Assembly (NCBI RefSeq): GCF_000208865.1
Contig: NC_018392.1
Span: forward strand, 2,314,793-2,378,792
Reading direction: 5' to 3'
Source of the DNA: Neospora caninum Liverpool
Lineage: Eukaryota; Apicomplexa; Conoidasida; Eucoccidiorida; Sarcocystidae
Length of the DNA stretch: 64,000 nt
Part shown: piece by piece, positions 45,308-59,200 of the stretch
How positions within the stretch are numbered: the stretch's first letter is position 1
How the letters are laid out: the number at the start of each line of letters is the position of its first letter
Made by a program: the position numbers and the translations under genes
Notes under the pieces: model-generated
Told to the model about the DNA's origin: nothing
The model's input: the letters and a program-made list of their open reading frames with translations, nothing else
The model's database searches: none

Positions 45308-48300
45308 TCTCCCTCCCCCCCGTGTCGGACACTCAAGAATACCGGGCAAATCTAGAAACACATGTGTTCGCGGGAAAAAAAAGACGGCGGGGATGTTCAC
45401 GCCCTCATACACGGCGAGACTTCCGAGTACGATCGGCCAAAGAAAAACGGGTGGCAAGCGAGATGAGAAACAGCTCGACCGTCGACCTACACATGCTGCA
45501 TTGAGTCCTCCAAACCCGTCGTCTCCGAAAATGACGAGGCGTCTAGAGCACAGCGGGATGTCCACACAAAAGATATCGGAATGAACGGTCCGGACTATGT
45601 CAGACGGAAAATCTCGAATACGTCAAACGCATCCAAATGAGATACTTTTATTGGCGCTTCCATTCACGGTGTCGCAATGCTTCTTCCTGAACAAAAACCT
45701 GCGAAGAGGGAACCAGAGACGACAGGACACGACTGAAAGCGTGGTGTGGTCCGAAAATAAAGGACGGAGAAAGCCAACAAAAACCGTGGCTTTTCCACCT
45801 ACCACGAAGCAAACGCAGGAAAACTGATGCAGAGCTGAACTCGGCAGAATTTCGCGTTGACACATGAGCGCACACCCCGCGAACAGTCCAGTGAAGCACG
45901 AGACGACATGGGGAACCGAAAGAACCGAGGGAAAAAAGCGTGCGAGCGAACCACCAAGAGAAAAAATCATGTAATCGCCGAACGAAACGAAACGCCACAG
46001 GGAGAAAACGACTGCCGAAATGTGTCCGGAAAGGAATCCGTACATTTTCCATGAAATTCTACCCACAAGACAAGGACCCGCTCGGAAGCGACAATTCCTG
46101 GACCGGCAGAAAAATGCGTGCGTGCATACCGGACACCCACCGAGACAAAACCGTTCCTTCCGGAAGGACGCGCTGTCTCCGGCTTCTCTGTTTACCGAGA
46201 TATGAAGACACACCAGCAGATATTTCGTTCAAATCCGAAAAAAAAGGAGACAAAAAATATCTGAAGAGGTGCCTGTCTTGGAAGCCAAATATGGACTGCC
46301 TACCTGTCGTTGACGTCTGTGGTATCCGAAGACCGGGCACGTCTCTCGTGTTTTAACTGGCGCAAAAACAATGTCTCCCTGGAAAAGAAGCAGGAACTGC
46401 CTCCTAACAAACGGTGGATCTGTTCGAGCGACGCAAGAGCACTGCGGCAAAATGCCATTCCAAACTATCTGTCGTAACCGCCCCAGGTCTCTGCTTCCCC
46501 TCGCACGGGATAGACGGGATCGCTGGAAGACACCGAACGTCCGCACAACGCAGAATGCGAGGGCGCTCTCCCTCTCACGCACACCACACGCTGCAGGCCG
46601 TTTCTCCAGAACCTCCGGTTCATTTCACCCTATTTCTCCGGTTGCGGAGAAAAGAGTAAGAAACACCGGGAAGAAAGAGAAAAGCAGAAATCCGGATGTC
46701 TCCACGGGTCCTGCAACAGAGCGGCCTGAAGGTCGTCGCTTCCCACACGAACGAAGCACCGACACGCACACCCGCACTTAGATCCTGGCGACAGAGAACC
46801 AGCTCTTGCAGACAAACACAAATATATGAAGATGGAAATCCCTGTTTTCCAGCAGTATAAACGACGATTTCCCAGTGTGCTAACCGGTCCCTCAGTTACG
46901 ACGGGAATTTCCGCTGGAAAGCCTCACTGCAGAAGAAAAACCGGCAGTTGCTTGCCCAAACGTCACAGAGAAATGGTATACGGCGGGCAAACAATAAGAA
47001 AAAAGCCACTACGGAGAACACTCAGGAACATACACGGCGGGACCCACCGACACAGGAAAGGTCACCGTGCTTGGGAGTGGACATACACGCGGAGAACCAT
47101 TGAAGTACTATGCAAGGATCTTACGGAAAAAACACTGCAGAGCTCGCCCCGTTATCTGACTGCTCTAAAAAAAATTGTATTTACTTTCCGTCGATAAGAA
47201 AGGAAACCCGAAACTCTCGCGTCGTTGCACGGAATGCATCCAGAATGATTTGGCACGTCAAGCCAACTTCAGGCCTGATCAAGGGAGAACAGACTTGCAA
47301 TCGTAGCTTTACTATATACGCGCCGGCGCTGTTTGAGGATTTCACGTGTTCCCGACACCCCTTTTTAAAGGATGTCGCCCGGAACGATTACCACGTGAAG
47401 CACAAAACAGAGCCTCGGCACACAAAAAAGCGAAAGCATACACCGACCAGAAAACCTTTCACCGTGTGATGAAACTGAAGGCGGCTCCAGATAAAAACAA
47501 GCAGGCAAGTGAGGAGACACGGGATGACCCGAGAGGCAGAACTTGAGACTCCCTCAACCTGGCTTAAAACTGCGTTTCAGGCTACAATCAAAAAATCCCC
47601 AAAAAATGAGTGTGTGCGGCTGCATACGCGAAACGGACACGAAGAAATCCAATATAGTTTAGAGACGAGCAGAGCTGTCGACATGGAGTTCACCAACTTG
47701 ATGACGTGCGACAGGACCTAACGAGGGAATATGCAGGACTCTCCCGTAACTCTCGCAAAGGCTGCCAGGACCGGTCTCTGTCCGGGACTCCACACTGTCC
47801 GGAAGATGAGGTGGCGAGGCAAGCGGAAGATCAGAAAAAAGAAAGAGCGACGCGAGCAAAAATGACTACACAATTGAAGATACAAGGCAGGAAAAAAAAG
47901 AAAAGTAGCGGCCCGCAACAAAGGAGCTACAAAGCAAAGGCCGCAAGAGAGATTTCTGCAAGAGGACACGGCAAAAAAACCAGCACACCCTGTCCCGGGT
48001 ATGTCTTGCTGCAGATCGGAAGGGAAGCCTACGAGTGCCACACCAGTTCAGCCCCTCGCGGTCTCCATGTGGCTTTTTCCTTGCCACAAACCACACGCGA
48101 AGGCAAAACACTACACGGAGCGAAGAAGCGAAAAAACTAGAAAGTTTGCCCCACCTCTGCATGAAAATGAAAGAGCTCCAATTTTGCAAAACTACGTTCG
48201 AAGTGATGGGAGCTCGTAACTCCTCAAATGATTAACCTGACGGTTTGTAGCTGCCGCGGAGGAAGCCTACTCTCCCCCTCGGGCCTCTCTCTACTGCAAG

Positions 48301-51216
48301 AATCTCCAGCACGGGCGTCTCCCTCCTAGCCTCCGATTCCCTAGCAGCTACACCCCAACAGTAGCCAGCGGACAAGGCAAGGGATGCTGCCCCTCCGCTG
48401 TTAGCGCGCGACACGAGCTCCGCGTGACGCCGGTCAGGCGGAGCATCCTGGGGGCTGTGGAAAGGGAAACAGAAATCAAACCTCGAAAAAAGGAATGAAA
48501 CAGTCCCCAAAAGACAGACCCACAGCAACTGGAAAAGGCCGGTGCGAACGGTTTCCTCTCCCCCAAAACGCCTGGCAACTGAACGCCTGCCTTTACAAGG
48601 CAAACGGTGATACAGCTCACGGCGAAGGGCGCGGAAAGAAGCCGACACGCCGGACAAGCAGGCACACGCACTGGAATAGTTAAGGCATGCCCGCTCTCGA
48701 GAAGGCTGCTACGGAGACGGCGCCGTTTGGCAGCCAATGCGTGTCGTGCCTTGTTTATGACGAAATTAGGGTGTGATGGCTGTGATGGAACGGTGAAGGA
48801 AAATGGCAGCGTGGCGCGAAAGAGGTGAAACAACGTGATGCAGCTGCAAAAAGTGGGGGAAGGCTTACGAGCTCGCCACAAACAGCCGTACCAGTTCCAC
48901 ACGCCAGGACACCCGCCGCCTTTGTGATGGAGGCAGACTCATACGAGAACACGTGGCAGGCAGAGGTGCTCGAAACAAATTAGAGGGATCTGCGTCCTCG
49001 TTTAGGGTTTAGGTACCCACTAGGTTTTCCTTTTGAATGGCGCCTGGGACACTCCCAGGGCGGTTTGGTGCCGTGACGTGGCACCGGTCTTGAGTAAAGC
49101 CACACGTGCGGAAACGAGCAGCTCCATCCGGTGCCGCAAGGACGAGTCAAACTCGTAGTTTCGGCCAGTCCACATCCGGAACCGATAAACGACTTGCGAG
49201 TAGACAAGACAAACAAATAAGGGTTAGATCTGGTATACTGCGTCTCGTGACGCTGAGAGGGTAGTTCACCCAAAAAGCGGAGCTGTGCGGTTTTGCCACC
49301 CCCGGAAAACTGCTAAGCCGTTGTACAGCCACTTAACGTTGGTTGAAGATTCAATCAAGGATGAGTACGACGAGAAAATGCTTCCTGCTGTTCTCTGCAG
49401 CAGGGACCCGATCTTAGAAGATTGTAGAGCAAGTGGTTCGCTGCCTCCGGGGCGTATAGGCGGGCCGGAGCGACACATGGTTTCGCTCTCTCAGAGGAAG
49501 TGTGTTATCTCCCTCGATTCAAGATGCGCATTTGCAGTGGCCGGTTAACTGACACTCATTTGGACAGCAGACATCCGTGCAGCCCGGGCGTCAGAGTTTC
49601 GCGAACCCCTCTGACGATCCAAACCATTCTCATGGTATTAAGAGGTAGTCTGGCAGTTGCAGGGATGAACCCTTACACGTGACTCTTTTGCTCTACCGAC
49701 TAGAAGGCGCCGGACCACTTTATCTGGAAGTTGGCCTCTACCAATCACCGGGGTTCTACGTGGCGCCACACGGCGACAGCATCAATGCTCTTGACATATT
49801 AAGCTATCTAGAAACAGTTGCGGTGCAGTGTGCCTAGCATCAGATGTATGTTACACGTGTACGGTGTCAGTAGTTTTCCTCGAGTTCTCGTGCTGAGTTC
49901 GTTTGCGTAGTGTGCTGAAGAGGTAACACCTTGTCATCCACACATTGACTGCAGCTGCCAAAGCAGGTAAGTGCTTCTCTATAACTATTGGTAGCTCGGA
50001 ACATGCGGGCTCACTGATAGGCGCTATAGTTTGCTTTTCATCCCGCTGTTGTGATTCATACGAAGCCGTGCAAAGTAAAACAGATTCAGGAAACTGCATG
50101 GATGCCTCCCATTGCGAAGCCCGTGTACAACTTTATCGGAGGCACCGGTAATCAACCGAGGGCCACGTGCCAATACCAGGATGGATACGAAAAATCCAAT
50201 GAGATACCCTAGTGAGTTGCCCTTTCTATGGGAGATACGAAAGACCTCTCCTGCACTCTTTGCTATCACGGGCCGTGTGGTATCACGAACTTTCTATTCG
50301 ATATACGGTAGACTAGCTGCTAGACCCCATGGTCACATTTTTAGCGGACTACATTCGAACGTGGATCATACCGGATAATCGATGCTTCTCTAGTGGCATA
50401 TTTTGGATAAAGAAGATTCACTTCACAAATCGGGCTTTACTTTACCAATCTATGCAGGACGAGGAACGGGCGTCTGTAGAGTCGTGTGGCAATTTTCCGA
50501 GACCATACCCTCATGTGGTTCTTTGTTTTCATTGGGGCCCCCCAGGTAACACTCCGTCCCACACGCAGATTCTCTGGTCAAGGGTTTTTCGATATTTTCT
50601 CTCCGTCTTCCAGATATAGAGGCAATGCGTGCACGCCTTTTCATTTTTCTCACGGAGGGTATCCGAAAAAGCAGGTGGTGTGACGCTGACCGTGCTTTTT
50701 CCGGTGGAACGACCGTCCTCAGAACCGCAACTTTACTCCTCTCTGCTTTTGCGGCAGATGTACCTTATTACGCAAAAGAAGTGATCGCTTGTACAACCTT
50801 GATCTGTCCTACTGGCTTGAGACGACAGCTGTTGAGGCATGCCTCGTAAAAAGATTCTGTGTATGAGGTCACATGATCATGAATCATGAATTCCATTACT
50901 TCTGAGAGAAAGCTGAGTAGACGCCTCAGAACCTGTGTCTAGCCTGAAGACTGCATAGTTCCGATGGGTGCCAGCCCATTGGCTTCCTCTCTTCTGGTCA
51001 TTTCCCTGTACGCGGCTGTGCTAGGCACGTGCGGCAAACGACACAAAATTGATGGCGTCGTCTCTCTGCGGAGAGATGTCTGACAAAAAGTACAGATCAA
51101 CTGAAGGCTAGGAGGAGACACCGAAGTGAGGGTGCTTCTGGAGGCGGGCCTGCGCTTTGTTTTGGCCCCGTCTTCCGGTACTTTCTTTCGGCATTGTCAC
51201 ATGAGACAAAAGAAAG
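45308..51216. other. 5.9 kb divergent intergenic region without a recognisable gene
   Basis: The longest gene-poor stretch of the window. Open frames on both strands are short and lack the third-position GC bias and Ser/Ala/Glu composition of neighbouring exons. Two adjacent perfect stem-loops lie at 49043-49059 and 49067-49085. It may hold long 5' untranslated regions, promoters or an unrecognised noncoding RNA. Confidence 0.45.
49043..49085. other. Two adjacent short perfect inverted repeats
   Basis: CCTGGGA / TCCCAGG with a 3-base loop (49043-49059) is followed seven bases later by GGTGCC / GGCACC with a 7-base loop (49067-49085). They would form two neighbouring hairpins in RNA of either strand. 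No known RNA family was recognised. Confidence 0.4.
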
Positions 51217-54200
51217 ATGAAGTGCAGCGGGGAGATAAATGTCGACAAACGGGTCGTGTACATGGGCTTGATGCTCTGTACTCTGGCGTACCCGGTCGCG
51301 GCGCTCATGATCATTGTTCGAGAGGAGAACTGGTACGACGATGAAGGAAATAAGCTTGGTCACCCGCTTCCTCAAATCACCTGTCCCATTGCAGGGGCAG
51401 AAAGTGACGCTGATTGTGCACCGACTCCTCTTGCGTACGCAAACATAAACGCAATCATTTGGGTATTTGTTGTAAATGAGTTCATTATGCATTCTACCTA
51501 CGTTCTTTACGTGAAACTCTGGGCAACAGGAGGCATGATTCTCAGCTTTCGACGCGAGCTACTTTCCATCATCGCTTTCCTTGCTCCCGAGTTAACTCTG
51601 AACTCGGTCTTCTACTACGTCCAAACGATGCCAGTGGTCCGGGAGTGGTTTCCGGGGCTGAAGAACTTCACATACCCACTTCTCGTCTCATTCTTCTTAG
51701 GCGCGACTGTGTCCATGCTCTACGGTGTAGGGACTTCACAAACCACAGATCAATTTCGACGGACAGTGACCCTTGCTGGGCCTGGCCTGATGTTTCTTTT
51801 CGTTGACTGGTTCAGCCGGTCTGTCTTTTTGCCATTTTTCGAATTGATGCAGAATACATTAACGGATTTGAACGTCAGTACCTTTGTTCTTGCTATATTC
51901 GAGTTGATTCTCACGAACGTGTACGGCTCTCTTTTCTTGCCGGCAACCCAAAAGCTCTGCGTCTTTCTTGCTCGCTTCTTTTACAACGTGTCTTACGGAG
52001 TCGACTCGAAAGTGACTCTCTACGACTACGTCAATCTTCAGGCGAATGATCCAAAACTCTCTCCTCAAGACCCTCTGTCGAAACGGACAACTCTAGTCAG
52101 TCCAAGTGACATTGGTACTTTCGACCCGGGTTTGCACCACAGCAGCATCGTTATTGGCCGCAAAAGGAGTTCTGCGCGGACAAGCGTTTCCACTGCGGCT
52201 GCCGAACTTCAGAAAATGGAACGCGAACGGACGAGCACCGCGGCTGCTGCAGTGTATGAAGAGACGGCAGTCGTCGAGCTGAGAGACGATCCGTCTTTGC
52301 ACGCGACCCCGCCGTCTTTCTGCAGCGAATCGAGCCTCAAGATTGCGGAGACAGGTGCCATGATCGAGGCACCGGCACAGGACGATCCTGAGCAGGGGTT
52401 CTCTCAGGCGAGCGGCCCGAGCCGTTCGGCTTCGAATGCAAACGGTTTTCTCTCTAAAGAGACTGCGGAAGACCGTCAAAGTGGAGAAGGGGAGACCCAC
52501 CCGAATGCCCGTCGCCAGCCTAGCAACATTTCACAGCTTGGCGACGAAGAGGAGCAGAGCCTCGCAAAACTGTCTGACCAGTATGACCAGACCGAAACAC
52601 GTCGAATGGCCTCACAAAGCAGCAAAAGCGACGAACGACCTGCTGTGCAGTTGCTTCCGGAACGAATGGACATCCTCTCAGGCAGCGAGGACAGAAGAAA
52701 GTCGTTTGCCTCTTCCTCCACTCCACGGGGGGCCGAGGAAGAATGGGCGTCAAAGCCGAGCAACAGCTTCACGCGACTCATGGCCGCAACAACCCCGGAC
52801 AAGGATTTCGAGTGCATGGGAAGCATGATTAGCGGGAAAGAAGGGCGGATCTGTGGAGTGAAGGACACCGCAGAAACGGCGGCGTTCCGGAACAATGTGT
52901 ATATCCCGTACAGGAAGGGCTTTGGTAGCGATGCCGTTGAGTTTGAGAAGATTATTACGTGGTTCAACTTGATCTGGGATAGCTGGCGATTCCTACTTTT
53001 GCGGGCAGTTATGGTCAAGACCTCGAACGTGGTCATTTTCTTCATTATGATTTTCAAGGATTTCATCTACTCAATGTGGCACTTTTGCGTTCGATACAAC
53101 GAGTCGTGCATGCTCTTCTTTCTCGAACTCCGATCCGTCGACACTCCGAAAAACCGGAGAATCTTATCCATCCTTCACTGGTTTCAAGTCCTCGTCGTCC
53201 GCCCCTTTCTCGCACCAAAATCTCTGACGCGCGTCGTCTGGAGATCGCAACTGCTCTTTGGTCTGAACAAGCAACGCGCGGAGAGTCGCATGCGGAGTGC
53301 GGCGTGCCGCGCGCACAGCCGAGTCAGAGAGATCGGCATACGCACACTGAGCAACATCCACGATAAAGAACCCTGGGATGCGCCAAACAACGGGACGCCA
53401 GCGAAAGCCCTTCGGGGGTTCGGAATACTCCTCGGCAAGTTCTGGAAGGACTTGGGGCACGACATCGCTGCGCATTTCCGAGAGGAAGCGAAAGGCATTC
53501 TTCAGTACCTCTCGAACCGCGCCCACAACTCGCGCTACGTCCGCCCGTTCCGCAAGAGGGCTTCGTCGATCAAAAGCACTCAAGAGGCCGAAGAGTGCGA
53601 TGTCGAATACCACTATGCCACAGAGCTTGTCATCATCCGAAACGTGCCCATAACAGTCACGAAACGCTCCAAGAGGAGTTCCAGCCTGTTCAGTCGGTCT
53701 CACCACGGGTCGGAATCTGGAACCGAGTCGGTGCTTTCCGCTTCCGACTCGCAACTCGCAGGCCCCGGGAAAAAGAAACGCAGGTCCAGTGCTCTTTCCC
53801 TCAGTGATATTTTCCGCAGCCGCCAGGATTCGGCCTTCCGCACGATGCATGCGGCTTGGCTCTCTCAAGTTGTCGAGGAAGTGCAGTCTCTCATCTACAA
53901 TCGAACCTGGCCTCGGCTGCTGCAGAAATTCATGTCTTCGCTCTCCCTCGTCGTCAGTGACATTATCGCTGAAAACACAAAGATCGGCCTTCTACCTGCT
54001 TATCAAACGGTAAGTGTCGAAGGGATGCTCCAGCAGGCTGTGCATAACCTCGAACCCTGCCACAACAGGAAATCCCTCCCACAAGCACGCAGCCTGACTC
54101 CAGGCAGTGAACAGACTTGACGAAAGTTGCTTTCGGATCACGAATGGCGGATGTGTAACCTCGCCACGGTTCCCCACTTTAAGATTCCCCTGTCCCCGCT

Positions 54201-54915
54201 CAAATGCGGAGGATAGCGCCTCAGCAACAAACAGGTATTCATCCGCGTGCATCTATCGTGTAGTTTCGACAGGCACTTGGTGTTCACTTGGACCGATTTA
54301 TCAAGACACCACGCAGCCGAGAAAAGGTCCACCAAATGCCTGTAACACAGCTGAGAACACGTCTCGGTCGACGAACAGTACAGCTGCGCGGCGTGCGTGC
54401 GTCCCGCGAAGAAAGCAGCCTTGCCAAGGCCTTCCCATTGGACATAAAGCACAGAGACAGAGTTGAAGAAAGCGGAGGGAGACCGTACAACTAGGCGGAG
54501 ATCTACACGGCCTTGCTCTCCAAGTTCCTTCCCCTTTTACCTTCACTCCTCCCATCCCTTGGTGCAAACAATGATGCGTGCGCCGGTGTGCTTTGTCCGT
54601 GTCTTGCAGTTCGGGCTGTTTCGTACCTACGCCGGCCGGCTTCGTCTGTTCATTATGTTTTCCTTCGATGTTGTTGAAGTGTGTACGGTGTACAAGGTCC
54701 AAACGATCAGCCGCTTCTACAAGAGCCTAAAAGATGGGTTCAACAACCACCACGATGGCCCTCTCGTCATGCTGTGCACCATTAACTGCGCGGGGATTCT
54801 GCTATACTTTGGTCTCCTTCGTTATGTTCGATTTGCCGACATCAATGGAGACAAGCTCATTCTCCCGGATAACTGCCAGCACGAAATGCTCAACCAGTTA
54901 AACCTTTCAAAGTAG
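51217..54915 (+). CDS. Polytopic membrane protein of unknown function, about eight helices
   Basis: Two exons, 51217-54009 and 54610-54915, join in phase 0 to give 1,032 residues; the start is the first ATG of the open frame. Six predicted helices lie at about residues 13-33, 76-98, 114-135, 152-171, 185-207 and 220-241. The loop 34-75 contains a Cys pair that could be lumenal and disulfide-bonded. Residues about 285-560 are a polar Ser/Glu/Gln-rich insertion. A second membrane region lies at about 588-630 (FLLLRAVMVKTSNVVIFFIMIF), followed by 250 residues of basic soluble sequence with several conserved-looking Trp and Phe. The last helix is near 982-1003 (PLVMLCTINCAGILLYFGLL). I recognise no transporter or channel signature. 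Codon use is less GC-biased than in the GCN5 and AT-hook genes. A coccidia-restricted protein is the most likely status. Confidence 0.82.
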
Positions 54916-56200
54916 CCGCGCTGTCGCACGGGGGCCGAAGCCTTTCCTGTTCACGCCGCGCGAGGCTCGTACATACCACGCTTTTTGTCACGCAAAAGAC
55001 TTTTCATTCTTCATCATCAGGCTGAAATGCCGATGGTTGACTGTGTCGTGTCACTCCCGGTAAACTGCTCAAAAAACACACCCGCTGCCTACAGTGTGTC
55101 AGGAAAGCGCGCGAGCGCGATCTGCGGTCCACTACGAACCCTCGCTTTTCGCGCGGCTCTTGATCGCCCTCTTTTTTAGGCTTCATTTGGACGCCTGGTG
55201 CGGAGAAAATCCGTACAAAGACGTTGATGGCGGGCGTCCATTCTAGGCCTCCAAATGTTTCCCGTGGTGGCGCTTCGCAAAGCTTTTCCGAAAGTATGTG
55301 CCGATCTGACTGGAGCAGCGTCTTCCCGGTATAAAGTCGAATGTAAACAGACTGGGGTCAGGAACGGACTGGATCCGCCATCGCGTTTGCACGCGCCCAG
55401 TTGTTTTACTTCTGTCATTTTTAATGGTGAGCCTACGACGTTTTCGGGGTTGGACAAGATTTTGAGAAAGCTACCCCGGGAAAAACCAGGCACCAGCGTG
55501 CTGTCACACCTCCGCAGCGCGTTCGAAAACGTTCGTATTGACAAACTTTGCTTCGACGACAGGAGCACAAAAGGCTACTTCTCAAGCATGAAAACAGATG
55601 AGCTGTTTCAATGACGCTACTCTAAAGACACTTCCCTTTGTTCTCTCGCACCTCTTCTGTAACGGCGACACCGTGTTTCACGGAGAAAAAACACTCACGG
55701 CATCCACGAGGTGGATCATGGCGGTGACCGCTCTTAACCCGCCGACGTAAACGTGCTGCGGAAGGAACAAGTTTTTCACTACCCTGTGCTCTGTGAAACG
55801 TTGCCTGCGGCAGCGTGATCGGCGCCTTGCATTTTCTGCCATCACGTTCGACACACAGACTGCTCAGCTCTGGAGATCCCTGTTTTTTTACAAACGTTAA
55901 CTCATTTTCCTTCCAGAGGCACGTACAAACGGTACGCAAGAACTGAGCGCCACGTCGACCCTTCTTCTGTGTACTCTTGTCCAACGGATCCAAACGAACA
56001 AGACGCAGCGGGAGAGCCCTCCCCCTGAGGCACCTTTGTTTTCCTTTCTTAAAGGGCCAGAACCGCGGGGAAAACAGACACCGTTGTTGACACACTGGGG
56101 ACGACTGAAAGGCCAGGCCTGGCCACGACCTTTTTCTGGTACACGACAAAACGCGAATTGGTCTATCGAAGCCGAGGCCTCTCGTGTTTCCTGTCCCTCC
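54916..56200. other. Convergent intergenic region between membrane-protein gene and uL3 gene
   Basis: About 1.3 kb that should contain both 3' untranslated regions. No coding or RNA feature is recognised. Confidence 0.5.
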
Positions 56201-59200
56201 TCACTTCTTTTTCTTTCCGCCTCCCTTCTTTGGCCCCACATTTTTCGCCGACTTGACGCCACTCGACTTGACCGCGCCAACGAGTTTGAGGCGGTCCTCC
56301 CGCTCCTTCTCGATCAACCGCGAACGGTCTTCGATGCACTCTTCTCGCCACCGTTCCCATACCACATGGACGACGGTTCGCATGTCCCATCCCGGGACAC
56401 TTCCCCGCACAATTAAAAGGTTTTGCTTCGGATTAAACCCTAAAACGCGCAAGTTGCGCACCGTCGCGTACTTTGCCTTGTCGCGCCCTGCCATTCTGGT
56501 CCCCGGCAAAACGCGTCCGGGGTCCGTGCCGGCTCCGACCGACCCTGGTCCCCGATGGTGAGTCGAGCCGTGGGTCATGGGCCCTCTGAAGAAAAAGCCA
56601 GGAGAGCCACCAAAACACAGAGAAAAAAACGAGAGACGATCCACAAAAAAGGCAACAAACAGAGAAAAAAACCCGGTCAGACATAAAGGACACTGAAAAA
56701 ACACATCGGGAGCAGTAGAGGGGAAGAATGAAATACCGGGCGGAAAGCGGACGAAGAACAAGAGACCAGGAATCTCACGCATACATACCTATTACGCATG
56801 CTACATAGCGTTTTACCAGGTACTACCCAAGTAGGAAAACAATACAAGTCCACCATACGGATAGATGATAATCAACTACAGGCATATACATATACATACG
56901 TCGAGCTCTGTATATATATACACACATATATATATATATATATAGGTTGATGGTTCCTCCTTATATCTGCAGTGCTCTTTGTAGTTTTTGTTTCTGACTT
57001 TTGATAGGATGTTCCTAGAAACGTGGAGTCGTGTTCCCCTCTTGGCGTGTTTCTCCGGTTTCTTTCGGACTGCATCTTCTCTTTGCCTATTACCTGTGGA
57101 ATCCGTGTCGGGAGACGATGCCTTGGAACCCTTTCGCCTTCTTTAGTGCTCGTACGTGAACGTGCTTCGCCCCCATAAGGGACGAAACGTCCAAAACCTG
57201 ACCGAGAACGAATTCGTTGGGAGGGCGCACAGTGAGGGTTGCCGTCTCGAAGCCCGTAGCTCCGACCCGCTGCAGCTTGCCGAGAACAGGCCTCTTCACA
57301 AACAGGCGTCGGCGCTTAGGAGCGTCTGCAAAGAGAAACCCACCGCGAATACGAACGGATGCGGAAAGCGCATAAGCAAAGGAAAAAGCGGAGAACAAAG
57401 GGGCACCGAGAACGAGCGGGAGCGGAATGAGAGTGTGGTCAAAGAAGAGAAAACGACGGGGTGAGGGAGGCCGTGGAGGAGTCAGAGAAGACAAGGAGAC
57501 AGCAGGCGAGAATAGCACGAGGGAGAGGAAAAGAGAACAAGACGGAGGAAAAGAAGGGTTTGAAGGATTCCTAGCAAACCAGGTGGGGAAACGGAGGAAG
57601 TAGGACAATTTTGTAGACGGGAAAGACAGAGAAGCCTGACGGCACATCCACAGCCACCTGAAGAGGCTTGTAGGCGCCGCAAGAGAACGAGAGACGAGCG
57701 GTCCATGCATGCTGGCATGCTTGGTCGTCCATTTCCTAAAAAGTTCAGGAATCGAGTCATAAGCCTGACCGAGACATACTTACCGTAGGAGACCACTGCT
57801 TTCCCGTATTCGAGGAACTGAACAATCGTCGCTGGAATAACCTGAAGCAGTGTCACCGGTTCGGCTTGGCCATCCGGCGAGAAGCATGCAGTCATGTCGA
57901 TCTTCCGAGCTAAAAGCTCGACCTGACGAGGCAGCATACCGAAAGGGAGCAAAGCGAGACGAGGCTTCTTGCTATGTGCTCGACGACCAACCGTCATAGC
58001 CAGGTCAACGCACGCGACACAGACGGCTGTATCAAATCTCACTGTTCTTGCGGGCCACATCCCATTTCCTGCCAAGACTGCCTGTGTCCACCTGAAGGCT
58101 CTGACGCTTTCAGGAGGCCTGTGTTTACCACCTTAAAGTTCGCATTCTTCTACCGTTCTTCCTCTGGACCTCCCACCGAATCTAACACAGCCGTTTCGAC
58201 CTGGAATGAAGACTCAGCTTGAGACCGCTGTGAGTCCGAGTTTGCCGTCCTGAATGCTTGCCTCCCCATTTTCTGCCATGCTCTCCTTCTGTTGCATGCT
58301 CCTCTTGCCTCTCGTTTCGTCTCCTTTTCGGCCTTTTTCCGTTTGGCTGGTCGCCTCACCTCTGGTTTCTGGTCTGGCCACCGAATGTCGAAGAGGTAGT
58401 CCCTCGGGTCGTCGGGCGCGCGGAGCCCCACATACTGAGGAGAGAAAGAGAATGGACGAGACAGCGCGAAAGATCAAGCAGAGTGTCCGCGGCAGACGGG
58501 CTGGGCAGCGAAAGAGAGAAAGACGGGGACCGGCAAACGTACTGAAAAAAACGAGAAAAGACGGCGCAGAGACAAGGGAAACCCCCGCAGGAGTCGAGGG
58601 ACGAAAGGAAAGAGAAGAAAGGAGAGACGAAAGGAGAGAAGAAATGAGAGAAGGAAGGAGAGAAGAAAGAGGAAGAGGTAGGGTAGACAGGAGGATGCTG
58701 TATGAGGGCCTCGCGCGGTGGAAACAAGGAGGGAAATGACGCAAGGGTGAGAAAAACCACGGTAGAACGGGGACGACAGCGATGAGAAAAACGCGAAAGA
58801 AACCAGGAGGCAGACTTACCTTTTTGATCATTTGGAGGGCAGTCGGGTCTCTCGCTCCTCGTCGTCGTCTCGCTCCAGGGTAGCAGAGGCTTGCGCCATT
58901 CTCATCCAGTCCCTCGTCAGCCCGACTGCCGAAGCTACCCATGGAGGGGAGGCAAGATGTCAGAGGACAAGATGTCAGAGGGCCAGACGCACCAGGAGAA
59001 GGAGCGAAAAAGGAAGAAGAAAACACGAGCGGGGCTCTCATGGACAGCGCGTCGTCCACTGTGAGTGGCGTGCGAGAACCACCCTCCCACGAGAGCTGTT
59101 GTTTGGGAACTGCGGGCGCGGCGCAAGACGAAAAAGAGCAAAGAGAGGAAGAAAGCGGGGAAATCCAAGACTGTCGGGGCCCGCAAGAAGAGGAGACGGA

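Noticed and set aside
49625..49712. tRNA-like sequence on the minus strand (TAGTCGGTAGAGC and GGGTTCATCCC)
   Set aside because: The D-arm is shortened, the A box is incomplete, and I could not fold a proper anticodon arm. At most a degenerate relic.
49900..50900. Possible insertion of mitochondrial DNA, common in these genomes
   Set aside because: The segment is less GC-rich than its flanks, but I could not recognise cob, cox1, cox3 or rRNA fragments in it. A search against the mitochondrial genome would settle it.
45597..51200. Various 60-200-residue frames in the intergenic region
   Set aside because: No motif, no coding composition, no splice partners; expected by chance in DNA of this GC content.
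57482..58075. Separate small gene within the uL3 locus
   Set aside because: The frame contains the start of the uL3 core and joins in phase to exons on both sides.
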